A DNA stretch of 64,000 nt, from contig OZ037770.1 of assembly GCA_964035545.1 (NCBI GenBank), positions 9,822,973 through 9,886,972 of the forward strand, written 5' to 3'. Position 1 is the stretch's first letter. Each line of letters opens with the position of its first letter. The position numbers were made by a program, and so were the translations under genes. Below, piece after piece: positions 1-11,032 of this stretch. This stretch comes from Bugula neritina. Lineage: Eukaryota > Bryozoa > Gymnolaemata > Cheilostomatida > Bugulidae. Below the pieces are notes generated by a model. It saw only the letters and a list, made by a program, of their open reading frames with translations. It searched no databases and was not told where the DNA came from.

Positions 1-19
1 GCAATTGTTATAAATTTAC

Positions 20-3000
20 CTTGTTTTCATCAACATCTTTAGCATTTTGATAGCTTTGACAATTTGAGTTTTGAAATTCATTCTGTTGATTTTCTGTTAC
101 ATCTGTAGACAAAAAGCATTGCAATATAACTGAAGAGACTCCTGCATCTTTTGGTAAAAAAAATTATGAACAGCTCAAAAAAAATTATCTGTGCAAAAAT
201 TTATAGATTAAAAGTTTTGTTTCAAAATAAACAGTTTATTAATTAAATCGAAAAAATCAATTATGTAGTTTACCTGCCTTAAATAGATTTCATAATATAT
301 ATTCATATGTTTCATTTATGTATTTATACCATAATTGATACTATTCAATATTTGATTATGCATTTATACATTTCTCAGTTTATGTATAATCAAAAATTAT
401 GTTCTATTATTCAGTACTACAGATTCTATTTTTGGATCTGTATCTTCAATGACTCCTAAAAATTCTTGTAGTATCTTTATTGGCTATAGGTGTCAACAAT
501 TCTTAAATGTGCTTTTAAAGTTCTCTAAAATCAGTTCGATATTTAATTTAGCTTTTTTACAAAGTAACTATGTTTATGCTTTGATTAAATAAGTCACAAC
601 ATTATATATTGCTGTAGAATAAATTTTTGTACGGCTAAATCCCACTATAGTTCTGATTTTATTATGAGTTGTCTACTCTCTAGTTGAAACCTTGTGAGAG
701 TATTATTATAATATAGTATTACTATACATTAACTCATTTCAAGCGCGTTTTAGAGTTACTCGCTCTTTGTTTTTGTAAAATATTTTTAATCTGAGTTTTG
801 TTAAAATTGTCAATTTTTTTGCGTTATTGCTTTCAATATAATAACCTACTTCACATAATAGCAAGGGTTGTTTGCATTATTTTATAAAAAAAATAACTTA
901 TACCTTCAATGACAGACAATGACACCGTAGAAACATTCAGCTTGTCAGTTGACTTGCAATTCTCGACTAACTCTTTATCGGATGACTTTCTTGAAACTGT
1001 TCTAAAAATAGAAAGCTTATTATTCAGTCTGCAGCATTTTTATTACATTTCTTTCTATTTTGCTGACACATTTTCGAACAGAAAAAATATGTTCTTTCAC
1101 AATGTAAATGAATGGTTCTTGCAATAGAATAAGTAAGGTTATAGCTTGCTTTAAGTTTTTTTAGCATGGAATCATGTATTTTTAAAAATTAAAAGTAAGA
1201 TAGATAAAAGCTTATTCTTAGGTTATTTACCAAACTTCATTTTCATTGAGTAATAGAAAATACTCAACACAACTGAAGTTGGTTATGTTCAGCCAGGAAG
1301 TTGTAGCTGGTATCTTCAGTTAACCAGGTTTGAAATTTTAGTTAATGTTTTTATTGAAGAGCATTTGGCTTTAAAGGAGTGAAAGTATGAATAATATAAT
1401 ATTAACTACTGAATATTACCTTACTAAATAGTAATATAATAGGATAAATGTAAATAATTATGCATGGAGTTGAACTGTAAGCTATTCCATAAAGCTAGTT
1501 GGTTCTCTTTACATACCAGTACGACTCAGGTTTGATTAGCATAAGCAGTAGAAGAAACTGCATTACTGTGCCTGCTATAAATATCATTGTTTCCTGGTAT
1601 GTGAAATTATCAAACAGAACTCTACAGAATGATGGCAGAGATAAAGTGCCAACACCAGCTCCAGCTGTAACCAGACCCACAGCTGTTGCTTTCTTTTTCT
1701 CAAAGTAAACAGCGGCCGTCCAAATCATTGCCATAAATGAAAAGCCGACGCCAAGACCTTATAAAACCACAAATAAAATTGCAAATATTTTACTTATGAC
1801 ATGAAAAATATTGCCTATAGTTTTTCTAATAGAACATAAAATTTGTAACTGGTCATGCTACTTTACATCATTATATTTAATAGTCATCAAAAGAAATTTA
1901 GAAACAGAAACAATATCTCACCAATAAGGAATGTTGCCACACAGAGCACATATATATTTGGTGCATAAGCCAAGAGAACATAACCAGAAGATATTAGCAC
2001 CATTCCAACAGCTCCCACAATTCTGTGCTGTACTCTAGTCAAGGCATATCCTGCCACTGGACCTGCAGAAATATAAACTTTAAGAGTTTATAGACAGCTG
2101 TTTAGCTGTGAATTTAGTTTTGCACATTGTCAATTTATTTATATAATATACAATTTAGACTACTCGATCAAAGTAGAGTGTGTAACAAGCAACTAATATT
2201 GCAATAAAGATTAACAGGAGCTGGTGAGCAGATGGGTTTGGACGATTGGTAAATGAGATGTCAGTGATTCAAGTTCAACCAGCAGCGGCATGTTGCTAGA
2301 AAGAGCACTCGAGTCATAATTACTCCTGTGCAACATATGAATAAGTTTTTAGCCTGATTTAAAAAAGAACCCTTTCTGTTTGAGGTTCTCACACGGATAG
2401 TGACCATAAACTTGCATGGGTTAATTTTAAAATTATTAACAAATGCAACTATTAAAATATTATTGTCAACTATTTAAACTGCATGATTTCAGCAGATATT
2501 TTGAAGAACTGCTTTAATTCCAAAAAGATGTTTTACAATATGCTGTAGTAGATTTTGAAAGCTATCATCATGTTATGTTCTGGAAAACTCTAGAATGCAT
2601 TAACTATTAGCTATTAGCTATTATAGCTAAACTAGTTGTTTTTATAACTAAAATATTTGCGTAGCTTTCTGAATGCTTTAATTGTTGTTATTATAGTTAA
2701 GCTCTTGGCGTAGTTTCTTTGTTTATTTTTATGTAAATCTGATTTCGGCCAAACTTCAGAGGTTCCGAACTTTGGGGTGACTAATTGGGGCCCCAAAGTT
2801 TGGGAGCCCCAAAATTCTGGGTGTCCGACTTGATTGGGTTCTGGACTTTGGGGTGACTGATTGGGGCCCCAAAGTTTGGGAGCCCCAAAATTCTGGGTGT
2901 CCGACTTGACATACCCAAATTTTGAGGTGTGCAATTAGGCCTAATCCGAATGGAATATTCTAAAAATAAGGCGCCCAATTTTTAGAGGATAAAAAAGAGC

Positions 3001-6000
3001 AAGCTCGCAATGTAGAACCAGTTTACCACTGGAGCTCTAGAAGGACGCATCATAGATAAAAACGTTTACACGGCAGTGCAAGATCAGTCAGACTAGGCAG
3101 CATGGCTGCTCCATCAAGACCACTGGTTGACAAGGGCTCTGCACTAGTCAACCAAGGCAAGTGGTAGCAATGGATTTAGTCAAACCTATGCTGTGATGTG
3201 CCAGAAAAAACACCTGGATTTTGGTGCTCACAGATTACTTCCACAGGTGGGCTGACACCCTGGCTATTCTCGATGCCTCAGTCTCCACAGCGGTCCAGGC
3301 TCAAGACCAACGTGTGTTCTGTTATTTGAGGTTACTGAAGTAGATACATTTCAACCAGGGTGTCCAGTTTTAGTTTCAGTTGATGAGTGAACTCTGCTGG
3401 ATATAGGGGTGAATCAGAGTCAGATAGTCCCATGTCATCCACAAGGGAATGGAGTCGTAGAGCGAAACAACAGAATGTTGCATGATGCCTTGAGAAGTAT
3501 ACTCTTAGGCAGAGGCTGGGAGGACTGAGACGTAGTGCTGTCACAAATCATGCGAGAATACCACAGCACCCCACACTCCAGCACCCAGAAAACTCCGAGC
3601 CTTTTGATGCTCGTCCGAGAGACCCAGGTTCTGGAGCACCTGACATGCCCCGTTCCAGCACCCGATGCCCCAGTACATGAGTTCGTGGGGGAGCTGATTG
3701 ACAAAATGCAGACAGATCATGGGGTTCTGCAAGGAAAGCAGTGGAAGGTGCGGACAAAATACTTTGATTCAACCCCCCGCCGTGTACCAAGTAAGGGACT
3801 GAATAGATGGTCAGTCAACATAGGCGTCACAGACAGTTAGCAACGCTTCAATACAAGTTCATTGGACCCTACTGTGCGGTGAAAGTCCTGCCCAATCACA
3901 CTTATCATGTGGAGGGCTCTGCACAGATCTCAGTCCAGAGTGAGCAGCGACTGAAATGAAACTGTGTCAGCCCAGACGCTGTAGGGCAGGCCCCCTTATT
4001 GCTGAAGCCAGCTTGTCACCTCCTTACCCAAAGGAGGACAACTAGACCATGGGAGTGGAAGGTTTTTATCTCCAGACCCGATGAGCCCAGTAACGTACCA
4101 GAATTGCCCTCTCAGTCTAAACCATCAGATCAGCCAGCTCCGGATCCAGCCGTGGTGGCTCCGCGATTAAAAGACATCCCCACTTTTGGAGTGGGCTAGG
4201 GAGGGCCACCCCATTTGTGGAGCTCACGGGATGCTCGGCCTTCTGACTTTTGCCTTTGGAACAAAGACAATGTAGCAGAAGACTCCCCAGCTACCTGGCT
4301 GATTACCACCATAAAAATCTGGAACTGTAACTACTAGGGTGACAGATAGGAGAGAGTTCTACACCCTGTTCGGGTAAAAACTCCAAGTTTCAAACAAGGA
4401 ATTGCCTTGTTGGGACAGAAATTTTCCTGAAGTTGCAGGATACCAGCACCGATAATCAGTGTGATCCCGATTTTTGAAGTTGTCGCTCCAAAAATCAGGA
4501 AACTGGTTTGCCAGTGAGGAACAAGTCGAAGAGTGATTACCAGCAGCCAGGGTCGTCCCGAGATCTGGGTGCCCGCCTGTCAATTTGAGTCTGTTGCATC
4601 TTCATCACTTTTACCTGCAGGCCCTTTACCATCTCCATCAGCACGGTGAACTGTGTGGGGACCGGCGACTTGAGGAGCTGATGAGATAGGCAAGGGTGCC
4701 TGTCATCCCTCTTCTTCAACCTAGTTAACAGTGAAGTCTGCTCTTTGGGGTCTCTCCACTTGGTAGTAAGCCTTCCTCATCTCTATTACTACTTCGATAG
4801 AGTTTACCTTAGCCGCCAGGTAGTAGCGTTATAGACTCTCATTATTTAGCGTCCAGAAAAATGCCTCATATGCCATGCTCCGACGTTCTACTTTATCAGT
4901 ACAACTGTAGGCAATTTGGACCAACTTCTCTATTTGGTTGGCGTAGTGTTGCAAAGATGTCCTCTGGCCTTTACTGAGGCTTTGTAATTGATCTCTTGTA
5001 TCCCAGGCAATCACACCAAACCGGATCCTGAGGGCCAGAAAGATTTGGCTCATGTCAGGGCTGAGTGCATAATTCTTGGTCCGACCAGTCAAGCAGGTCC
5101 AAAGTTGGAGGAGTCGCACCGGTGCTGGCTATTCAGCGATGGTGGCCACAATCTAAAATTTTTGGATAAACTGTTCAACAGCACTGTCGCCTCCGAAAGT
5201 CGGTGATTTGAGGCGTTACCTGTCACCAGGCGGTGTCTGACCAGCTCCACCAACTTCTTGGAGAGCTGTTACCAAGGTGCCCATTTTGAGGGCTTCTTCT
5301 TCTGACTGTCTCCCCTCTGCCCGGGCCATCTTGCCCCCCCCCCCCCTATCTGTCTATTAAATGCCATTTAGTCGTTCTGAAATATTACCGCTGCCACTAA
5401 TGTAGTGCTTTGATGGATTCAGAACAACTAAATGGAGAACATTATTAATTTTTGTTTTTACTAGAAAGATGAGAGAAGGTATTGAACTGTGTGTTGAATA
5501 GCTTTATTGTAGTAGAATAAGTAGTGAAGTCTTTATCTGGCGAGCCCGCTTCCATATATAGTTTGAAAGTTATTTCTTCTAGAATCTTCCACCAATCTTC
5601 GGCCGAAGATCGGATATTTTCAAAAGGTCAAAAATAGTGATTTTTAGAATATGACTGACATTGTACATATTCAGACTTTCGGAGTCTTGCTGGAGGGCCT
5701 GACATTCCGGCATGCGGATTTCGGCCAAAGATTGGTTTACACAAAGGAAAAGAGATTAACAAGTAAAATTAAATGAGAATATCAATGCGCTACATAATAC
5801 AAGTGTCACAAATTCTACTTTATAAACTGTTATTGTATATATCACTCTCTTTTGTAATCTAGCCTACACTTGTAACTAGTATGGCACACAAGTCTATGCA
5901 AGTATTATTGTGAGTATTATTATTTAAAAAAACTATCACACTGTAGCTATAATTATGTTATATACCATTGGGCAACTAAAGTCATTCATTGACATGATAA

Positions 6001-7526
6001 AAAGTTTGAAACTCTAATGAAGCAGTGTCGGAGTTAAAAGAAAAATCAATGAGTTGCAAAATGTCCTATATTTGGCTGAGTTTTGGTTATGAGAACAAAA
6101 GTGACAGAACTTAAATATAAAACAAACAAAAATAACATTAATAATCATATGCCTTTAAAGAGATTTACCTGCAGCTAATGTTGCAATCGGAGTTAGTGAA
6201 GTTATCCATAGCCCAGTCTGTTCATCAATATTGTATTCGGTCATTATTTCCACAAGAATTATTCCAATTATTCTTGATTGAGGAGTTGTTAAGGCATATA
6301 TAAGGCAGGCCACTGAAATAATTAAGATTTCTTAAAACAACTGATCGCCCATAGTAAAATGCAAACAGATTAATTTAGAATGTATTTTTTTCACACAATT
6401 TTGATAAAGTGCCAATGACTCTAGATGAAGCATTTCAGTTGACATCCTATGATCATTGTACAACTTGTTTACACTGGACTAGACTAACAGGCTAGACTTC
6501 ATCGTGGTCAGGGTTTATGGCCAGTCCACTATAGCTGTTCATATTAATAATCCAATTGAGAAACTAGAATGACTCATTTTAAGATGTCAGCTAGCAGGCT
6601 ATTTTAGCAAGCACTGCTAAACATCAGGCTGATGCATAAAAAAACACTATTTATTTTAGGTTATTTATACAAACTCATAGGCTATGCTAGAAACTCCTCC
6701 CATGTAACAAGCAAATGGTAGATGCCTGCACGTAGTTATTATTTACTAAGACATCTACTAGACATAAGGACTCACAAGATAGTTATTTTATGTTTCAAGC
6801 TTTTGTCTTTCTGAGATAATTGATACTGTTGCATCTTCAATGCAAACGATAGTTTTTCTTGTATTTATGTTTCTTGTATAACTGTCATTTATTCACATAT
6901 ACAATATTGTTGATGTTATTTCTTGTATTATGTTTCTTGTATTGCTGTCATTTATTTATATATGCTTTATAGTTAATATTATTTAATATAGGTTTCACAG
7001 TTGATTGCAAGAGCAAGGTTGACAAAAGTTTGTGAATGTTGCAATAAAAATAAAACTCAACCCATGAACTTTCTCAGGCTTAGTAGTGTGCTTGGGTAAA
7101 TGAGCAAAGACTCTACTTATGTTACCAGGAGCAGCAACTAGTCATAAGTTTTAAGGATGTGAAGTAAAATTTTATAATAATAATTATGATAATTGTGTCG
7201 TGCAATCAGGTCTCATTTTTTAACATCATTGATAGATGCATCAAATTTTCAAAAGCATGCAGTTGAAAAAAGTTAAACTGCCATTTTGTTTCAAATTGCC
7301 TATATCTGTTAAAAAAACTGCAATAATAAATCGGTAAAGAAAGCTTAATTTTTTGTTTTTTTTAGATCTATTCATAAAACCATCAGTTTTCTTTACAACA
7401 TAATTTCAATGAATCCATTTAGCCCTCCACCAACTCAGATTATTGAAATATAGCTTTATAGTTACCTGTTGCCACTACCCAGGAGTACCTGCTATCTACA
7501 GGATAGGCTGTATTCTTGGTCTTCAT
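20..7526 (-). CDS. SLC16-like (monocarboxylate transporter family) MFS gene, 5' part, multi-exon, incomplete at left edge
   Basis: Predicted 12-helix plasma-membrane carrier of the SLC16 family; substrate not predictable. Four exons on the minus strand join in phase: 7526-7466 (ATG; short N terminus ending RYSWVVATG, resembling the conserved PDGGWGWVV start of helix 1), 6312-6169 (helices 1-2), 2062-1922 (starts GPVAGYAL, then a GxVGMVL helix) and 1757-1517 (LGVGFSFM, then YFEKKKATAVGL and GTLSLP, typical of SLC16 helices 4-5). Each junction has GT-AG sites and matching phase. Two further exon-like pieces, 1001-904 and 112-20, join to each other in phase and are polar, as expected for the central cytoplasmic loop. 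The 1757-1517 to 1001-904 junction is unresolved: simple joining gives a TGA, so an exon, another splice site or a lesion was missed. The C-terminal half lies beyond the left edge. Family call rests on recognised motifs, not a search. Confidence 0.75.
2222..2424 (+). repeat. SINE family 2 copy (tRNA-derived), in SLC16-like intron
   Basis: About 200 bp with the same body as the copies at 33,245, 29,040 and 58,808: an 'agagcactcgagtcataatt' segment, then 'catatgaataag', then 'gttctcacacggatagtgac' and 'aaacttgcatg'. The tRNA-like head is degraded here. It lies in intron 2 of the SLC16-like gene. Confidence 0.65.
2765..2910. repeat. Two-unit tandem repeat with internal inverted G/C-rich arms
   Basis: A unit of about 70 bp occurs twice in a row with very few differences. 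Each unit contains 'ctttggggtgac', 'ttggggccccaaagtttggg' and 'agccccaaaattctgggtgt', so ggggccccaaa/tttgggg segments can fold on themselves. Two overlapping minus-strand reading frames here are by-products of the repeat and do not look like protein. Confidence 0.75.
3080..4330 (+). pseudogene. Ty3/Gypsy integrase fragment, heavily decayed
   Basis: Remnant of a retrotransposon pol gene. In shifting frames it shows integrase core segments: a 'TDYF..WADT.AI'-like stretch near 3,220-3,270, then 'CHPQGNGVVERNNRML' near 3,430-3,480 (3' half of the DDE core, with the catalytic E), followed by the 'STPHSSTQ.TP' region. The C-terminal tail near 4,280-4,330 reads RRLPSYLADYHHKN. The same tail type (RRPPRYLADYH) occurs at about 49,650 in the second Gypsy element, which suggests one family. 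Several stops and frameshifts make it non-functional. It sits inside intron 2 of the SLC16-like gene. Confidence 0.75.
4360..5329 (-). pseudogene. Ty3/Gypsy gag fragment, inverted relative to the neighbouring integrase piece
   Basis: Read on the minus strand from an ATG at 5329. It shows a capsid-like gag region with RFGVIAWDTRDQLQSLS and RTSLQHYANQIEKLVQIAY (about 5,030-4,920), interrupted by several stops. Such sequences form the capsid part of Gypsy gag polyproteins. Its orientation is opposite to the integrase fragment that ends only tens of bases away, so the two cannot be one collinear element. A run of 13 C (5334-5346) lies just beyond the start. Confidence 0.65.
5347..6168. other. Intronic stretch without recognised genes
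   Basis: AT-rich remainder of intron 2 of the SLC16-like gene. No exon or known repeat was recognised. Confidence 0.5.
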
Positions 7527-9151
7527 AATAATCTGCTAGTTTGCACCACTTTGTGGAATGATTGGTTATGCGTGTTCAACGTTATGCCGTATCTTGATTA
7601 TGCAACACTCCAAGTTTTGATGAAAGGTGTTAGACTTCAATTGTTACACAAATTCAACTAGAATGTTGAATTAGCTATCATCTTATTATAAGCACTGCAG
7701 TATCATCTTGCAACCCCTTTTCATACCTTAAAATTTCTATTGTATAACTTATTACACTATTTATCAGAAATAACTAATCAAAGAGTTTTGGAATCTTCTA
7801 CATTCCTTAACTACTTTTATGTAGGTATTAGCATCTGCATTACTAATTCTCAGCATGATATCATGGGCTTAATTGTATGGGTGAATAGTAATTCATTCTT
7901 CATTGCTTTGTCAGATGTCTGCCAGATCACGCGAAGCTCAACCATCACGAAATATAGGTGAATCAATCTTGCTTACAAGAAGACTATAATTAAACTATAA
8001 TAGATGTCCCTTGCTGAGAGATTATTCTTGGACAATGCATCATGTTGTACGCTGGTCATCATGCAAAGAGATGAAGCCAAATGAAGATGTGATACTATTG
8101 CAGCAATAGTTACAAAAATGACTGGTTTCTATGCTTACAAATATTTTAATACAAATTTAATTCTATTAAGTGTTATAAGATAATAAAATGAATGATTTTA
8201 TTATCACTAAATTTTGTGTAAATCTAGAGTTTTTGTTTTGTAGAAAAATATTAGTAATTTAAATAGTAAAAGCTTAAATATAAATAGAACATCAAGTTAA
8301 ACTTATATAGCAGTGAGTGAGTTTTATATAGCAGTTGTAAGTGAACAACTATCTTCCAGATAATTTCTTTTTTTATCACAAACTAATGGATGCAATCTTT
8401 GACAAAAAAGGAGATTCCTCCCACTAAAAGTCATGGTCTGTAGTTAATCAAGTAATAAATTAATATTAAACTTAGTACAACTATTTGAATCAATAGTCAA
8501 TTATACCATCTATAATATTCAATTGTTGCCGCATAGCTAACTTGAAATAATTATTGATATGAGGTAAATTCTCACTCATCAAAGTTTTGCCTAGCTCCTT
8601 TGTCAAATAACAATTAGCCACAGCATTTCTTTACCACCTATTTATCTAAAAGTTTCAAATGAAGTGCAGGTTTTTAAGTTTCCTCTTAAACATACTTCAA
8701 AGAATTTATAAAAATGTAAATACGCTTGTGTTCATATAATATAGTATTTGTAAAAATAAAAATAATAGCTACGCCATAAGTAGTTATGTATGATAGGATG
8801 AGTAGGTTAGATAATTATATATCAAGATAATGAGCTACTTCTATTAGATGATTAAAGACAGTATAACATTATTTCGTACATACATATAAATTAAAATCAC
8901 AGCAGCAATAATCATTATCTCTGTAAAAATACAAATACACATTTGGAGTTGTCTAACTGTGTATAAAAAAGTTTATTGGTTAGACAACTACTATAGACCT
9001 AGTAGTTTAGAAAGAGAAGAAAACTTCTGATATTTTCATTAAAGCTTAAAAACCTGACACTGTAGTAAATTATGGCAGACTTCTTGTTTTTTTTTAAAGA
9101 TTTATAAAATTATTAATAAAGATTGTAAGAGTAATACTTTTTGCTGTGCAG
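7527..9151. other. Intergenic spacer between SLC16-like gene and ABCC remnant
   Basis: AT-rich DNA with scattered stops and short frames only. It must hold the promoter of the minus-strand SLC16-like gene, but no convincing core promoter element could be picked out. Confidence 0.4.
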
Positions 9152-9760
9152 ATACAAAACTGACTCTTTAACAAATGCATTGATAAACTAATTTGTTATG
9201 GTTAGCCCTTAAGAGTTGTCATATCAAACATACAATCAATTTATCAGATAGTCAGCTAGATACAGAGATGATGGAAAATAGGGAAAACTCTAATTAGAAG
9301 GGAGACAACTTTTTTTGACAGCCAGAGATTTGGTATGATGCATTGAACTATTAATTTTAGATAAAGCTACAATTCTCCAATTTATTTGAGGCTTAAAGAA
9401 AAAACCTATTTAAAAAACACCATAATTATTTTTACAATACAGTAATAGTGCCATATGTTCTAATACTGGAAACAAGCATAATTTTTTCTTGCTTTTTATG
9501 TGAAGAAGATAGTGTAATAGATGCAAAAAGTGTAGATTTTTCTTCTATGTTTGTAGCTATAGATGCAAAAACAGACTCTCTGATACAAGAGACAATAAAA
9601 GAAGTGTTTGCTGACTGCACTATGCTGACTATAGCTCATAGACTCAACACTGTAGTCAACTACGATAAGATTCTTGTTTTAAACAATGGAGAGGTAATGT
9701 TAAACTACATCATTAATATACAAGTTCCTACTAAATCATGTTTGTAGTTTCACAAACATC
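9152..9760 (+). pseudogene. Decayed 3' end of an ABCC5-like transporter gene (NBD2 exons)
   Basis: Two blocks match the penultimate exons of the intact gene at 26,957-45,028. Block 1 (9152 to about 9373) aligns base by base with exon 27 (43937-44157) but has frameshifts and stops. The codon for the catalytic glutamate after Walker B reads AAA (Lys) where the intact gene has GAA. Block 2 (9557-9693) has the same length as exon 28 (137 nt), an open frame ([26 protein letters not shown]) and both splice sites. Homology continues into the following intron ('caaggctttgt'), but no terminal exon is seen before the CA array. Upstream exons were not found. It is probably a dead member of the same tandem array, in the same orientation. 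Confidence 0.85.
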
Positions 9761-9985
9761 AATTATAAGTTTAATATAGTACAACTTCAAATAAAAGTAT
9801 TGTATTTTATTTTTAACAGAAAAGGTAAGTCATTGATGTAACTTAAACAAGGAACAGTAAATGTTATACAAGGCTTTGTTGTGTACAATTATATGTTTTG
9901 TAAAAATTAAATTTGTTTTGATATTTTAAAAACAATATCAGTCTTCTTAATGTCAATTATTGCTTGTATGTGAAAACATGAAATA

Positions 9986-10412
<427 letters not shown>

Positions 10413-10484
10413 ATCAGTAGTTATATACACAATTTTAGTTGTAGAACACACAATATCAGTTATTACACACACTATGCTATATAG

Positions 10485-11032
10485 TTTCCCAGTAACAATT
10501 CAATAAATTATTTGATGGTGGTACATTATACACAGTTTACATTTAGTCAGTTATGATTTTATACCATTAAATACACACTCCAACATGGGAATTAACCTTT
10601 ATATAGTTGTATGTCTTACACACTTCTAGACCTAAAATTGACGAAAAGTTTGAGAACAAAGCGTAAGTGTTGTTTCATTGATGTGACGTGTATATACAGT
10701 TGTTCTAAAATGATTGCAGCTTATAAAAAAGCATACTAGCAAGCTAGACAATATTCAACACTATTCCATCTAATAATTTCAATTACATGATGGGATCCTA
10801 AATTATGTGTGAATTGGAGCATAGAACGTGGATAATTACTTGCTATATGAATGTCAAAGTTACTGCTGAATAGGCATTGATAAGATATATTTTGTGGTGT
10901 GTGCATTTGGCTTGAATTACATATGAATCGGCTTAGAAATTGACTGGCTTGATTTATTATGTTTGTCGGCAAGAAATCTTCTTTCATAAGCCTTTTTGTA
11001 ACTCATTGCACACGTAGTTTAGACTTAGGAAG
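10485..11032 (+). other. Upstream region of the SLC18B1-like gene
   Basis: About 550 bp between the CA array and the ATG at 11033. It should hold the promoter and 5' UTR. No TATA box or other element could be assigned with confidence. Confidence 0.4.

Noticed and set aside
909-1127. Plus-strand ORF of 72 codons
   Set aside because: It overlaps minus-strand loop exons of the SLC16-like gene and has no recognisable features.
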